From: Actinomycetales bacterium
Lineage (GTDB): Bacteria > Actinomycetota > Actinomycetes > Actinomycetales > Dermatophilaceae
Assembly (NCBI GenBank): GCA_016710645.1
Contig: JADJVI010000020.1
Location: forward strand, 1-64,000
DNA length: 64,000 nt
Direction: 5' to 3'
Of this stretch, positions 17,308-26,194 are shown piece by piece (the first letter of the stretch is position 1; every line of letters starts with the position of its first letter). The position numbers were made by a program, and so were the translations under genes. Under the pieces are notes generated by a model. The model was not told the origin of the DNA. It ran no database searches and saw nothing but the letters and a program-made list of their open reading frames with translations.

Positions 17308-18240
17308 ATGGCCGAGTCCAAGGCACGCAACACCGACCCTCGTTACAGCAAGCTCACCATCGGGGTCTGCCCCGACCAGTGGGGCGTCTGGTTCCCCGAG
17401 GACGAGAAGCAGATCGACTGGCGCACGGCGCTGGCGGAAATGCAGTCCGCCGAGTTCTCGGTCATGGAGACAGGGCCGTTCGGCTACTTCCCCAAGGACC
17501 CGATCGAGCTCAAGGACGTCATGGACGAGCACGGCTTCCGGGTCGTCGCCGGCACCGGCTGGGGCATCCTGCACAAGGCCGAGGCGTGGGCCGACACCGA
17601 GAAGCTCTTCCGCGCCATCGGGCAGACGCATGCTGCTGTCGGGGCCGAGTATGTCGTGCACCTGCCCCCGATGTTCCGCGACGAGAAGACCGGGGACTAC
17701 ATCGACGACCGCACTCTCAAGACTGAGGCGTGGAACCTCTACATCAAGAACGCCGACCGGCTGGGCCGGATCATGAAGGAGGACTACGGCCTCAAGATGG
17801 TCCTGCACCCGCATGGCGACAGCCACATCGAGACGCCCGAAGACATCGACCGGATCTTCCAAGCGACCGACCCGGAATATGTCGGCTTCTGCCTCGACAC
17901 CGGCCACATCGTCTACGGCAATGGCGACCCGATGGAGCTGTGCCGCAAGTACCCCGACCGGATCTCCTATGTCCACATCAAGGCGATGGACCCGATCTTG
18001 GTCAAGCAGGCGCACGAGGAGGACTGGCCGTTCGTCAAGGCCGTGCACGCCGGGTGCTCGGTCGCTCCGCCGGCCGGTGAGCCGGACATGAACCTGCTCA
18101 TCGAGGCCCTGGCCGACCTCGACAAGGAGCTCTACGTGATCTGCGAGCAGGACATGTACGGCTGCGCCAAGGACTACCCATTGCCCAATGCCATCGCCAC
18201 TCGGGAGTACCTTGCCTCCCTGGGACTCGGGCTTCGATAG
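17308..18240 (+). CDS. iolE: Inosose dehydratase-like TIM-barrel protein (IolE family)
   Basis: 310 residues, xylose-isomerase-like/AP-endonuclease-2 barrel. The segment KLTIGVCPDQWGVWFPEDEKQIDW near the start is the IolE signature, and HPHGDSHIETPEDIDR, GFCLDTGHIVYG, YVHIKAMD and VICEQDMYG carry the metal ligands expected of this fold. IolE converts scyllo-inosose to the diketo intermediate used by IolD. AAGGA precedes the ATG. It stands alone between the mmsA terminator and the transporter promoter, each with its own operator. Confidence 0.85.
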   Translation: MAESKARNTDPRYSKLTIGVCPDQWGVWFPEDEKQIDWRTALAEMQSAEFSVMETGPFGYFPKDPIELKDVMDEHGFRVVAGTGWGILHKAEAWADTEKLFRAIGQTHAAVGAEYVVHLPPMFRDEKTGDYIDDRTLKTEAWNLYIKNADRLGRIMKEDYGLKMVLHPHGDSHIETPEDIDRIFQATDPEYVGFCLDTGHIVYGNGDPMELCRKYPDRISYVHIKAMDPILVKQAHEEDWPFVKAVHAGCSVAPPAGEPDMNLLIEALADLDKELYVICEQDMYGCAKDYPLPNAIATREYLASLGLGLR

Positions 18241-18300
18241 CCGGGTTCCTGACCCCGGTTGCCGCCCCATAACGGTTCGGTAACATCGGCAGAGTAGATA

Positions 18301-18330
18301 TTGTCAGAACATTTAGACAGTCTTGACAAT
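18301..18330 (+). promoter_or_regulatory. Operator and probable promoter of the inositol uptake operon
   Basis: TTGTCAGAACATTTAGACA (18301-18319) is the fourth copy of the operator; its complement is TGTCTAAATGTTCTGACAA. TTGTCA (18301-18306), an 18-bp spacer and GACAAT (18325-18330) can serve as -35 and -10. Confidence 0.6.
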
Positions 18331-18400
18331 GTGTGACACACCGCGCGTCGCGAGGCGCGGGGACCCAATGGCGGGCCAGTCCCGCGACCAAAGGAGAGAC

Positions 18401-19405
18401 ATGAAGGCTCCCAAGCTGGCCCTGGCCGCCGTCGCGGCACTGGCCCTCGGCTTGACCGCGTGTACTAGCGGGACGACCACGACCACCGCCACCAACGCTT
18501 CCGGCTCGGCTGCTCCGGCCGCGGCAGGGGGCGACAACAAGGCCATGAAGATCTGCGTCTACACCCACGGCGACGGCGGCGGCTTCTGGTCGGTGGCCAA
18601 GAAGGGCGCCCAGAAGGCGGCCGACGACCTGGGCGTGACTCTGGATTACCAGGAGTCGAACAACGACGCGCAGAAGCAGGCGCAGCTCATCGAGGCCGGC
18701 GTCTCGGCCGGGTGCAAGGCCCTCGCGGTGTCGGCACCCAACCCCGACGCGATCAAGGATGCCTTGAAGAAGGCCACCGCGGCCAACATCCCGATCGTCA
18801 CCATGAACTCGGGCAGCAAGGTCTTCAAGGAGCTTGGTGCCTTCACCCACGTCGGCCAGGACGAGTTCATCGCGGGCCAGGAGGCCGGCAAGAAGTTCAA
18901 GGCCATGGGTGTGGCCAAGGTGCTGTGCCCCCTGCAGGAAGCCAGCAACATCGGTCTGCAGGAGCGCTGTGACGGCCTGAAGGACACCTTCGGCAACGTC
19001 GAGAACCTCCAGCTGTCCTCTGGCCTGAAGGACATGTCCAAGAGCTCGGCCGAGATCCAGGCCAAGCTCACCGCTGACACCTCCTTCGACGCGGTCTTCG
19101 CCCTCAACGCCGACATCGCCACCGGTGCGGCGATCCCCGCCGCGGCCGCCGTCGGCCGCAAGATCACCATCGGCACGGTCGACCTGTCCGGTGACGCGGT
19201 CCAGGCGATCAAGGACGGCAAGATGGCCTTCGCCATCGACCAGCAGCAGTTCGCGCAGGGTTACCTCTCCGTCGACCTGCTCTACCTGTACCTGCTCAAC
19301 GGTCACGTGCTCGGTGGTGGCCAGCCGATCTACACCGGCCCCGGCTTCGTCACCAAGGACAACGCCGACCTGGTCCAGAAGCTCGCGGCAGCGGGCACTC
19401 GCTGA
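18401..19405 (+). CDS. Sugar (inositol) ABC transporter substrate-binding lipoprotein
   Basis: 334 residues. An N-terminal lipoprotein signal with lipobox LGLTAC is followed by a Thr/Ala-rich linker and a periplasmic-binding-protein type 1 (Peripla_BP_4) domain starting KICVYTHGDGGGFWSVAKKGAQ. GAFTHVGQDEFIAGQEAGKKF and FAIDQQQFAQGYLSVDLLYL are typical of ribose/inositol-binding proteins. AAGGAGAG precedes the ATG. It is first in the uptake operon and is followed by a strong hairpin. Inositol is the likely ligand from context. Confidence 0.85.
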   Translation: MKAPKLALAAVAALALGLTACTSGTTTTTATNASGSAAPAAAGGDNKAMKICVYTHGDGGGFWSVAKKGAQKAADDLGVTLDYQESNNDAQKQAQLIEAGVSAGCKALAVSAPNPDAIKDALKKATAANIPIVTMNSGSKVFKELGAFTHVGQDEFIAGQEAGKKFKAMGVAKVLCPLQEASNIGLQERCDGLKDTFGNVENLQLSSGLKDMSKSSAEIQAKLTADTSFDAVFALNADIATGAAIPAAAAVGRKITIGTVDLSGDAVQAIKDGKMAFAIDQQQFAQGYLSVDLLYLYLLNGHVLGGGQPIYTGPGFVTKDNADLVQKLAAAGTR

Positions 19406-19411
19406 GACAAC

Positions 19412-19445
19412 GCTGTGGCGAGGCGGGCAACCGCCTCGCCACAGC
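19412..19445. terminator. Intercistronic hairpin after the binding-protein gene
   Basis: A perfect 15-bp stem (GCTGTGGCGAGGCGG at 19412-19426 with its complement at 19431-19445) and a GCAA loop. It starts six bases after the stop. Such hairpins between a binding-protein gene and its permease usually attenuate or stabilise, giving more binding protein than membrane components. Confidence 0.7.
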
Positions 19446-19533
19446 TGTTCAGCAGCATGATCGTCGGCACCGGCCGTCGACCCATCTCGATCCGACCGTG
19501 CCTGACCCACCCACGCAAGCCGAGGGAGTACTC

Positions 19534-20577
19534 GTGACCACCCCACCCGCGAAGGTCGACGAAAGAATCGTCCAAGCCTCTCGTCTGACCCGCCTGCTGC
19601 GTCGGCCCGAGCTCGGTGCCCTGATCGGCGCCGTCGTCGTGTACACCCTGTTCGCGGTGTCGGACCGCACCGGCACCTTCGCCACCATCACCGGCACGGC
19701 CAACTGGACCGACGCCGCCTCGGTGGTCGGCATCGTCGCCATCCCCGTGGCACTGCTCATGATCGCCGGGGAGTTCGACCTCAGCTCGGGCGTCCTGGTC
19801 GGCAGCTCGGGTCTGCTGTGCGGCATGCTCGCGACGCAGTACCATCTCGGGATCTGGCCGTCGATCATCCTTACCTTCGTCTTCGCGGCCGCGATCGGGC
19901 TGATCAACGGCTGGTTGGTGATGTTGACCGGGCTGCCCTCCTTCATCGTCACGCTGGCCATGTTCTTCTCGCTGCGCGGCATCAACCTCGGCCTGACCAA
20001 GGTGTTGACCGACACGGTCCGGGTCGCCGGTGTCGACAAGGCGGATGGCTTCGCCTCAGCCCAGGCGGTCTTCGCCTCGACCTTCTGGGCGCCCTACAAC
20101 TTCAAGATCGCCGTCATCTGGTGGCTGGTCGTCACGGTCATCGCGACCTTCGTCCTCACCAAGACGCGCTTCGGCAACTGGATCTACGCGGTCGGTGGCG
20201 ATTCGAATGCCGCGCGCAACACCGGTGTGCCAGTGCGCCGCACCAAGATCACCCTCTTCGTCACCACCTCGTTGGCTGCCGCGTTGCTCGGCGTCATCGA
20301 CGTCATTCGGTTCAAGTCCATGCAGGCCGGACAAGGGGTGGGCGAGGAATTCACCTACATCATCGCCGCGGTCGTGGGCGGCTGCCTGCTCACCGGCGGT
20401 TTCGGATCGGCGATCGGGGCCACGATCGGCGCGTCGATCATCGGAATGGCCTTCATCGGGATCGCCTTTGCCGGGTGGAACACCGACTGGACCTTCCTCT
20501 TCCTCGGCGTGATCCTCTTTGCGGCCGTCCTTGTCAACACCTTCATCGGCCGGCGTGCTCAAGGAGCGAAGAAGTGA
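19534..20577 (+). CDS. Sugar (inositol) ABC transporter permease
   Basis: 347 residues, RbsC/BPD_transp_2 family with about 8-10 transmembrane segments. GEFDLSSGVLVGSSGLL and the later GTxAxRNTGVPVRR-like loop (NAARNTGVPVRRTKI) fit the family. I prefer the GTG at 19534, with GGGAG upstream, over the in-frame GTG 36 bases earlier. It overlaps the ATPase start by GTGA. Confidence 0.85.
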   Translation: MTTPPAKVDERIVQASRLTRLLRRPELGALIGAVVVYTLFAVSDRTGTFATITGTANWTDAASVVGIVAIPVALLMIAGEFDLSSGVLVGSSGLLCGMLATQYHLGIWPSIILTFVFAAAIGLINGWLVMLTGLPSFIVTLAMFFSLRGINLGLTKVLTDTVRVAGVDKADGFASAQAVFASTFWAPYNFKIAVIWWLVVTVIATFVLTKTRFGNWIYAVGGDSNAARNTGVPVRRTKITLFVTTSLAAALLGVIDVIRFKSMQAGQGVGEEFTYIIAAVVGGCLLTGGFGSAIGATIGASIIGMAFIGIAFAGWNTDWTFLFLGVILFAAVLVNTFIGRRAQGAKK

Positions 20578-21422
20578 CCGACACTCAGCCCACCGGATCG
20601 ACCCCGACGCCCTCCACGCCGCAGGCCGCCACGGCCACCGCCACCGTCGTCCCGGCTCTCCAACTGAAGAACGTCTCGAAGTCGTTCGGCAGCGTTCTGG
20701 CCCTGCGCGACATCAGCCTGCATGTGGACCCAGGCACCGTCACCTGTGTCCTCGGTGACAACGGCGCCGGCAAGTCCACGCTCATCAAGATCCTCAGCGG
20801 CGTGCACCAGCCCAGCTCGGGCGAACTCCTTGTCAAGGGTCAGGCCCGCACCTTCGCCTCGCCCCGGGAAGCGCTCGGGGCCGGCATCGCCACCGTTTAC
20901 CAGGACCTCGCGACCGTGCCGCTCATGTCGGTGTGGCGCAACTTCTTCCTCGGGAACGAGCCGCAGCGCGGCATACGAGGCCTGAAGTTCCTCGACAGCG
21001 CAAAGGCGAGGGAGACCTGCCGAGCCGAGCTGCTCGCAATGGGGATCGACCTGCGCGACCTGGAGCAGCCGATCGGCACGCTGTCCGGTGGTGAGCGGCA
21101 GGCCGTCGCCATCGCCCGGGCGGTCTACTTCGGTGCCGAGGTGCTCATCCTCGACGAGCCGACCTCGGCTCTGGGCGTCAAGCAGTCGGGCGTCGTGCTC
21201 AAGTACATCCGCCAGGCCAAGGAACGCGGCATCGGCGTCGTCTTCATCACCCACAACCCGCACCACGCCCACATGGTCGGCGACCGCTTCTACTTGCTCA
21301 ACCGCGGCGCCCTCACCAACGAGTTCGAGAAGGCCACCGTGACCCGCGAGCAATTGGTCAAGGCGATGGCCGGCGGCGCCGAGCTGGAGGCCCTCGCCCA
21401 CGAGCTGGGGGCCGATCGGTGA
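20574..21422 (+). CDS. Sugar (inositol) ABC transporter ATP-binding protein
   Basis: 282 residues with one ABC domain: Walker A GDNGAGKST, a Q-loop near TVYQDLATVPLMSV, signature LSGGERQAVAIARA, Walker B VLILDEPTSALG, and the switch His in VFITHNPHH. Many ribose-type ATPases carry two ABC domains (about 500 residues); this one has a single domain, so it presumably works as a homodimer. An N-terminal ~25-residue Thr/Pro tail precedes the domain. It overlaps both neighbours by 4 bases. Confidence 0.88.
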   Translation: MTDTQPTGSTPTPSTPQAATATATVVPALQLKNVSKSFGSVLALRDISLHVDPGTVTCVLGDNGAGKSTLIKILSGVHQPSSGELLVKGQARTFASPREALGAGIATVYQDLATVPLMSVWRNFFLGNEPQRGIRGLKFLDSAKARETCRAELLAMGIDLRDLEQPIGTLSGGERQAVAIARAVYFGAEVLILDEPTSALGVKQSGVVLKYIRQAKERGIGVVFITHNPHHAHMVGDRFYLLNRGALTNEFEKATVTREQLVKAMAGGAELEALAHELGADR

Positions 21423-22600
21423 ACGACGCACTGCGAGTCGGCGTCATCGGCGCCGGCTGGATGGGGCATGTCCACGCGCGCGCCTATCAGCGGGTCGCCC
21501 ATCACTACCCGGACCTGGCCCGTCGCCCGATCCTCACGGCAGTCGCCGATTCGGTGACCTCGGCGGCGGAGGCGCTCACGAGGGCGTTCGCGGCCACGCA
21601 CGGTGAGCTCACGGCATACGCGGACTGGCGGGAGCTGCTCGCGGACCCGAGCATCGAGGCGGTCAGTGTCACCGCCCCCAACTTCTTGCACCGCGAGATT
21701 GGCGTCGCGGTCGCGGAGGCGGGGAAGCACCTGTGGATCGAGAAGCCGGTCGGCCTGGCCCGGGAGGACGCCGTCGCGGTGCGGGATGCGGTGGCTGCCA
21801 ACGGTGTCGTGGGGATCGTCGGGTTCAACTACCGCAATGTCCCCGCGGTGGCTCGGGCCCGGCGGCTGATCTCCTCCGGCGCCATCGGCGCCCCGACCCA
21901 CGCGCGCGTCCAGCTCTTCACCGACTATGCGGCGCACCCGGGCTCGCCGCTCAGTTGGCGATTCGCCCTGGACCGCGGCGGGCATGGGGTCCTCGGCGAC
22001 CTCGCCTCGCACGGCGTTGACCTAGTGCGCTTCGTGCTCGGTGACATCGACGCCCTGGTGGCCCAGACCGCCGTGCACATCCCGCAGCGCCCGATCGCCT
22101 CCGCGCAGGGACACTACTCGGTCATCGACCCGAGCACCCCGGGCTTGGAGTTCGGTGCCGTCGAGAACGAGGACTACGTCGTCGCCCTGCTGCGGATGCG
22201 CTCGGGGGTGCTGGCGGTCTGCGAGGCCAACCGGGCCGCCGTCGGCGACCAGAACAACTACGCGCTCGAGGTCCACGGGACCCAGGGGCTCATTCGGTGG
22301 GACTTCCGCCGCCCCGGCGAGCTGTCGGTCTGCAGCACGAACACGTATGCCGGTGCCCCCACCGCGACCGTCTTCAGCGAACCAGGCGACGGCGAGTATG
22401 CCGCGTTCCAGCCGGGCGCCGGGATCGCGATGGGCTATGACGACACCAAGGTCGTCGAGGCCATGCAGTTCGTCCGGGCCATCTCGGGCGAGCAGGTGAG
22501 TCCCGCGCCGGCGTCCCTGGATGACGCGGTCGCCAGTGCGACCGCTCTCGATGCGATCGTCACGTCACACACCGAAGGAAAGTGGGTTTCGCTCTCATGA
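21419..22600 (+). CDS. Gfo/Idh/MocA-family dehydrogenase
   Basis: 393 residues. N-terminal Rossmann fold with VGVIGAGWMGHVHARAY, then the family catalytic segment WIEKPVGLAREDA and the C-terminal domain with HGVLGDLASHGVDLVRFVLG, whose D and H fit the catalytic positions. Such enzymes oxidise inositols or sugars with NAD(P). It is one of two paralogous dehydrogenases in this operon; the second is closer to IolG. It may act on scyllo- or D-chiro-inositol or an oxidised derivative. The GTG start overlaps the ATPase stop. Confidence 0.8.
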   Translation: MNDALRVGVIGAGWMGHVHARAYQRVAHHYPDLARRPILTAVADSVTSAAEALTRAFAATHGELTAYADWRELLADPSIEAVSVTAPNFLHREIGVAVAEAGKHLWIEKPVGLAREDAVAVRDAVAANGVVGIVGFNYRNVPAVARARRLISSGAIGAPTHARVQLFTDYAAHPGSPLSWRFALDRGGHGVLGDLASHGVDLVRFVLGDIDALVAQTAVHIPQRPIASAQGHYSVIDPSTPGLEFGAVENEDYVVALLRMRSGVLAVCEANRAAVGDQNNYALEVHGTQGLIRWDFRRPGELSVCSTNTYAGAPTATVFSEPGDGEYAAFQPGAGIAMGYDDTKVVEAMQFVRAISGEQVSPAPASLDDAVASATALDAIVTSHTEGKWVSLS

Positions 22601-23649
22601 GCACGCGCGATGCAGGGTTCTCCACCTCCACTGAAGCACCGGTCCAGGTGCGTCGAATCGGGGTGTTGGGCTGCGGCCGGATCGGTCGGCTGCACGCCCA
22701 GATCCTCGCCGGGGACATCCCCGGTTTCGAGTTGGTCGCGGTCGCCGATGTCGTGCCCGCTGCGGCCGAGGGGGTGGCCGCTGCCACCGGCGCCCGGGTC
22801 AGCTCGATCGAGGACCTCCTCGCGGCCGACGACATCGACACCATCGCGATCTGCACGAGCACTGACACCCATGTCGACCTGGTCAAGCGGGCCGCGGCGG
22901 CCGGCAAGGCGATCTTCTGCGAGAAGCCGGTCAGCCTCGACCTGGCGCTCGTCGACGAGGCCCTCGACGCGGTGACGGCCGCCGGGGTGCCCTTCATGAT
23001 CGGGTTCAACCGCCGCTTCGACCCCGGCCACAAGTCGGTCCACGATGCGGTGGCAGCCGGCCGGATCGGTGAGATCCACACGCTGCGGATCACCAGCCGC
23101 GACCCCGCGCCGCCGCCACCGGCATACGTGGCCGTCAGCGGTGGCATCTTCCTGGACATGGTCATCCACGACTTCGACATGGCCCGCTATGTCGTCGGCA
23201 GCGACGTCGTCGAGGTCTATGCCAAGGGTGCCGTCCGGGTCGACCCGCAGATCGGGCAGGCGGGTGACATCGACACGGCGGTGAGCATCCTCACCCACGC
23301 CGACGGGACGCTGACGACGATCGACAACAGCCGGGAAGCCGTCTACGGCTTCGACCAGCGGGTCGAGGCCTTCGGCAACGGCGGCATGGCGGTGTCGGAC
23401 AACCCCTCGGCCCACGCGGGTTGGGCGATCAACCGCGAGGGGCGCACCGGGCAGCCCTTGCCGTGGTTCTTCCTCGACCGCTACATGGAGTCCTACCGCG
23501 CCGAGTGGCGGGCCTTCCACAGCTACCTCGTCTCGGGCGGTCCGTCGCCGGCCGGCACCGACGCCGCGCGGGCGTGCACCCTCGCCGCGCTCGCGGCCAA
23601 GAAGTCCTGGCTGGAGGGCCGACCGGTCAAGACGTCCGAAATCGGCTGA
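22597..23649 (+). CDS. iolG: Inositol 2-dehydrogenase
   Basis: 350 residues, Gfo/Idh/MocA family. Rossmann motif IGVLGCGRIGRLHAQIL, lysine of the IFCEKPVSLDL segment, MIGFNRRFDPGHKSVHDAV, and GGIFLDMVIHDFDMARYVVG with the catalytic Asp and His; this pattern is that of IolG. It oxidises myo-inositol to scyllo-inosose, the first catabolic step. The start overlaps the preceding stop (ATGA), and a ~20-residue extension precedes the fold. Confidence 0.88.
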   Translation: MSTRDAGFSTSTEAPVQVRRIGVLGCGRIGRLHAQILAGDIPGFELVAVADVVPAAAEGVAAATGARVSSIEDLLAADDIDTIAICTSTDTHVDLVKRAAAAGKAIFCEKPVSLDLALVDEALDAVTAAGVPFMIGFNRRFDPGHKSVHDAVAAGRIGEIHTLRITSRDPAPPPPAYVAVSGGIFLDMVIHDFDMARYVVGSDVVEVYAKGAVRVDPQIGQAGDIDTAVSILTHADGTLTTIDNSREAVYGFDQRVEAFGNGGMAVSDNPSAHAGWAINREGRTGQPLPWFFLDRYMESYRAEWRAFHSYLVSGGPSPAGTDAARACTLAALAAKKSWLEGRPVKTSEIG

Positions 23650-23652
23650 CCC

Positions 23653-24612
23653 ATGGCGCGCATCGCGGTGACCGGGGCGACTGGCTTCATCGGCGGCACG
23701 GTGGCGGCGGTCCTGCAGGCACATGGGCACGAGGTTCGGTGTCTGGTGCGGCGCGATCCGGGGGCTGGCTTCCCGTGGCCGGCGACCGTGGTCGACTCCG
23801 GCGACACCGAGGCGCTCACCCGGGCCATCGACGGGACCGACGCCGTGGCCCACCTGGCCATCTACAACGACTTCCACGGCATGTATGCCGACCGGGCCAG
23901 GGCCTACGACGGTTACGTCGGGCTGACCCGCCGGGTCGTCGACGCCGCCAACGCGGCGTGTGCTCGGGTGGCCTATGTCTCGACCGACTGGGTTTTCGAC
24001 GGCACCGGGCACCTGGTCGCCGAGACCGAGACGCCCAACCCGGTCAACCTCTATGGCTACCTCAAGGCGGCCTCCGAGTTGGTCGTCCTGCACCGAGCTC
24101 AGGCGGGTTTCGTGGCGCGAGTCGGCGGCGTGCAAGGCATCCACCAGACGTTGCCGGCCGGGCCGCGCAGCCAGGACGTCGGCTTCGGCTACTTCGTGCT
24201 GTCCTTGGTCGACGCCCTCCGGGCCGGTGGCCGGTTCACCGTGTGGGAGGACCCCGCCATCAACTCGGTAGCTACGCCCATCGTGTCGGCGGAGATCGGC
24301 GCCCTGCTCGGCCGGGCCATCGATCGCGGTGCCGACGGGGTGCTGCATTTCGCCGGGGGCACCGCGGTCACCCGGCGATGGCTCGCCGAGGCAACCTGTG
24401 CGGTCTTCGGGCTCGATGAGGGTCTGCTCGACTTTGCGCCGCCACCCGATGCGGCCCGCCTCCCCGCGCCGGTGCCCTACGACACGAGCATGTCGGCGGC
24501 GGCCACGATGGCGCTGCTAGGGACGACGGCCTGGGATGTCACCGCCCAACTCGGCTCGCTGGAGCGGGAACTCACCACCGGGGCGCCTGTCCCCATGACC
24601 CAGGGGGCCTGA
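23653..24612 (+). CDS. NAD-dependent epimerase/dehydratase (extended SDR)
   Basis: 319 residues. The nucleotide motif VTGATGFIGGTVAAVLQ starts at residue 5; STDWVFDG and the YxxxK pair in LYGYLKAASE mark an extended SDR resembling RmlD or sugar epimerases. It is placed three bases after iolG and six before the isomerase gene, so it is co-transcribed with inositol uptake and oxidation. Its substrate is unknown; epimerising or reducing an inositol-derived sugar is plausible. It is not part of the standard iol pathway. Confidence 0.75.
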   Translation: MARIAVTGATGFIGGTVAAVLQAHGHEVRCLVRRDPGAGFPWPATVVDSGDTEALTRAIDGTDAVAHLAIYNDFHGMYADRARAYDGYVGLTRRVVDAANAACARVAYVSTDWVFDGTGHLVAETETPNPVNLYGYLKAASELVVLHRAQAGFVARVGGVQGIHQTLPAGPRSQDVGFGYFVLSLVDALRAGGRFTVWEDPAINSVATPIVSAEIGALLGRAIDRGADGVLHFAGGTAVTRRWLAEATCAVFGLDEGLLDFAPPPDAARLPAPVPYDTSMSAAATMALLGTTAWDVTAQLGSLERELTTGAPVPMTQGA

Positions 24613-24617
24613 CCACC

Positions 24618-25418
24618 ATGACCGAGATGATCGGGACCACGGGCTTCACCCTCGCGGCCTCCTCCGAGATGCTCTACCTGGATCTGCCGCACCTCGACCG
24701 GGTGCGCCGGATCCACGAGCAGGGCTTCGCCGTCGAAATCTGGGACTGGTCCACCAAGGACATCGACGCGCTCGTGGCGACCGGAGCGAGGTTCACCTCG
24801 ATGACCGGCTATGTCACCGGGCGGTTGGCCGACGCTGACGGCGCTGATGAGCTGTTGCGCACCGCCGAGCGCTCGATCCCGGTGGCGCATCGGCTCGGCA
24901 ACCCGGTCCTCAACCTGCACGGCACCGGTCTCGGCCCGCACGGGCTCCCGGTCGTGCCCTCGTATGCCGTGACCGGCGCCGACTGGCTCAAGGCGGGGGA
25001 GACCCTCACCCGGGTCGCCGAGCTCGGCCAACGCGAGGGGGTGGTCTTCGTGCTGGAGAACCTCAACCTGGAGGTCGACCACCCGCACACGCCCTTCGCC
25101 CGCGCGGCCGACGTCCTCGCCCTGGTCCAGGCCGTCGACAGCCCCCACCTTCGGATGATGTTCGACGTCTACCACGCCCAGATCGGCGAGGGGAACCTCA
25201 TCGAGTTGCTCCGGGCGTCCGGGCCCTACCTCGGCGAGGTGCAGGTGGCCGACGTCCCCGGGCGATGTGAGCCAGGCACCGGCGAGATCAACTACCCGGC
25301 CATCGCCCGAGCCCTCGCCGACCTCGGGTATGCCGGAGTCGTGGGGCTGGAGGGCTGGGCCAAGACCGATTCCGATCTGGCCCTGGCGCGCTTCCGGGAG
25401 GCCTTCACCCTGGCCTGA
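24618..25418 (+). CDS. Sugar phosphate isomerase/epimerase (IolI/hydroxypyruvate isomerase-like)
   Basis: 266 residues, TIM-barrel of the AP-endonuclease-2 superfamily. The metal-site residues are visible in VFVLENLNLEVDH (Glu), MMFDVYHAQIGEG (Asp, His), VADVPGRCEPGTGEINY and VGLEGW (Glu), a set found in hydroxypyruvate isomerase and in IolI (inosose isomerase). It is the last gene of the uptake operon. With the preceding epimerase and the second dehydrogenase it may broaden the cluster to other inositol isomers. Confidence 0.75.
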   Translation: MTEMIGTTGFTLAASSEMLYLDLPHLDRVRRIHEQGFAVEIWDWSTKDIDALVATGARFTSMTGYVTGRLADADGADELLRTAERSIPVAHRLGNPVLNLHGTGLGPHGLPVVPSYAVTGADWLKAGETLTRVAELGQREGVVFVLENLNLEVDHPHTPFARAADVLALVQAVDSPHLRMMFDVYHAQIGEGNLIELLRASGPYLGEVQVADVPGRCEPGTGEINYPAIARALADLGYAGVVGLEGWAKTDSDLALARFREAFTLA

Positions 25419-25488
25419 CCCGTAGGCTCGGGTCACGGCCGGTCGTTGGTGTCCGGTCACTCTCCCGATCGATACACCAGGGGTCTGC

Positions 25489-26118
25489 ATGTCCGTTCCC
25501 TCGCGCCCACCGGGCGCCACGCCACCGGCCACCACCGCGCTACGGATGCGCCAGCGGCTCACCATGATGATCAACCGCTACGAGCTGTATGCCGTCGACG
25601 CCTCCGGTGCCGAGGGCGCCTTGGTCGCCTTCGCCGAGCAGAAGCGGATGGCGCTCAAGGAGCAGGTCACCTTCTACGCCGACACCGCCAAGACGACTCC
25701 GCTGTTCGGGTTCAAGGCCCGCCAGGTCATGGATCTCGGGGCGACCTACGACGTGACGGATCCACACGGCATACCGATCGGGTGGTTCAAGAAGGAGTTC
25801 GGGGCCTCCCTGGCCCGCTCGACGTGGACCCTCGGCACGGCTGACGGCTTCACTGCCCGCGGCCAGGAACGCAATGCCAAGATTGCGGTCTTGCGCCGGG
25901 TGTGGGACTTCATCCCGCTCCTCAGCGAGGTGCCGGTGCCCTTCCTCTTCCACTTCGACTTCCAGGGGCCGGACGGACAGATCGTGCTGAGCAGCACCAA
26001 ACGGATGGCCTTGCGGGATGTCTACGAGCTCACCGTGCCGACCGTGTCAGGTCGCCAGCTCGATTGGCGGATGGTCTGCGCGGTGGCCGTCGCCCTGGAC
26101 GCTCTCCAGAGCCGGTGA
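25489..26118 (+). CDS. Tubby-like/LURP-one-related domain protein
   Basis: 209 residues. The pattern RYELYAVDASGAEGALVAFAEQKRMALKEQVTFYAD...LFGFKARQVMDLG...YDVTDPHGIPIGWFKKEFG...STWTL matches the LURP-one/tubby-like beta-barrel proteins common in actinobacteria. A basic, Pro-rich N-terminus precedes it, and there is no signal peptide. The function is unknown; a scramblase-like or membrane-associated role has been proposed for the fold. A TAGGCT -10-like hexamer lies in the 70-base gap after the inositol operon, so it probably has its own promoter. Confidence 0.65.
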   Translation: MSVPSRPPGATPPATTALRMRQRLTMMINRYELYAVDASGAEGALVAFAEQKRMALKEQVTFYADTAKTTPLFGFKARQVMDLGATYDVTDPHGIPIGWFKKEFGASLARSTWTLGTADGFTARGQERNAKIAVLRRVWDFIPLLSEVPVPFLFHFDFQGPDGQIVLSSTKRMALRDVYELTVPTVSGRQLDWRMVCAVAVALDALQSR

Positions 26119-26194
26119 CCTGCGGCGGGTAGGCTCGGGAGCGACCCCGGCCGCCTCGCGTGGCCTGCCATGTCGCGCACCAGGAGTCTGTTTT

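Noticed and set aside
22435..24348. A 637-codon minus-strand frame across iolG and the SDR gene
   Set aside because: A codon-shadow typical of high-GC DNA: His/Arg/Asp-rich, no motif, and the plus-strand genes overlap each other by four bases as a proper operon.
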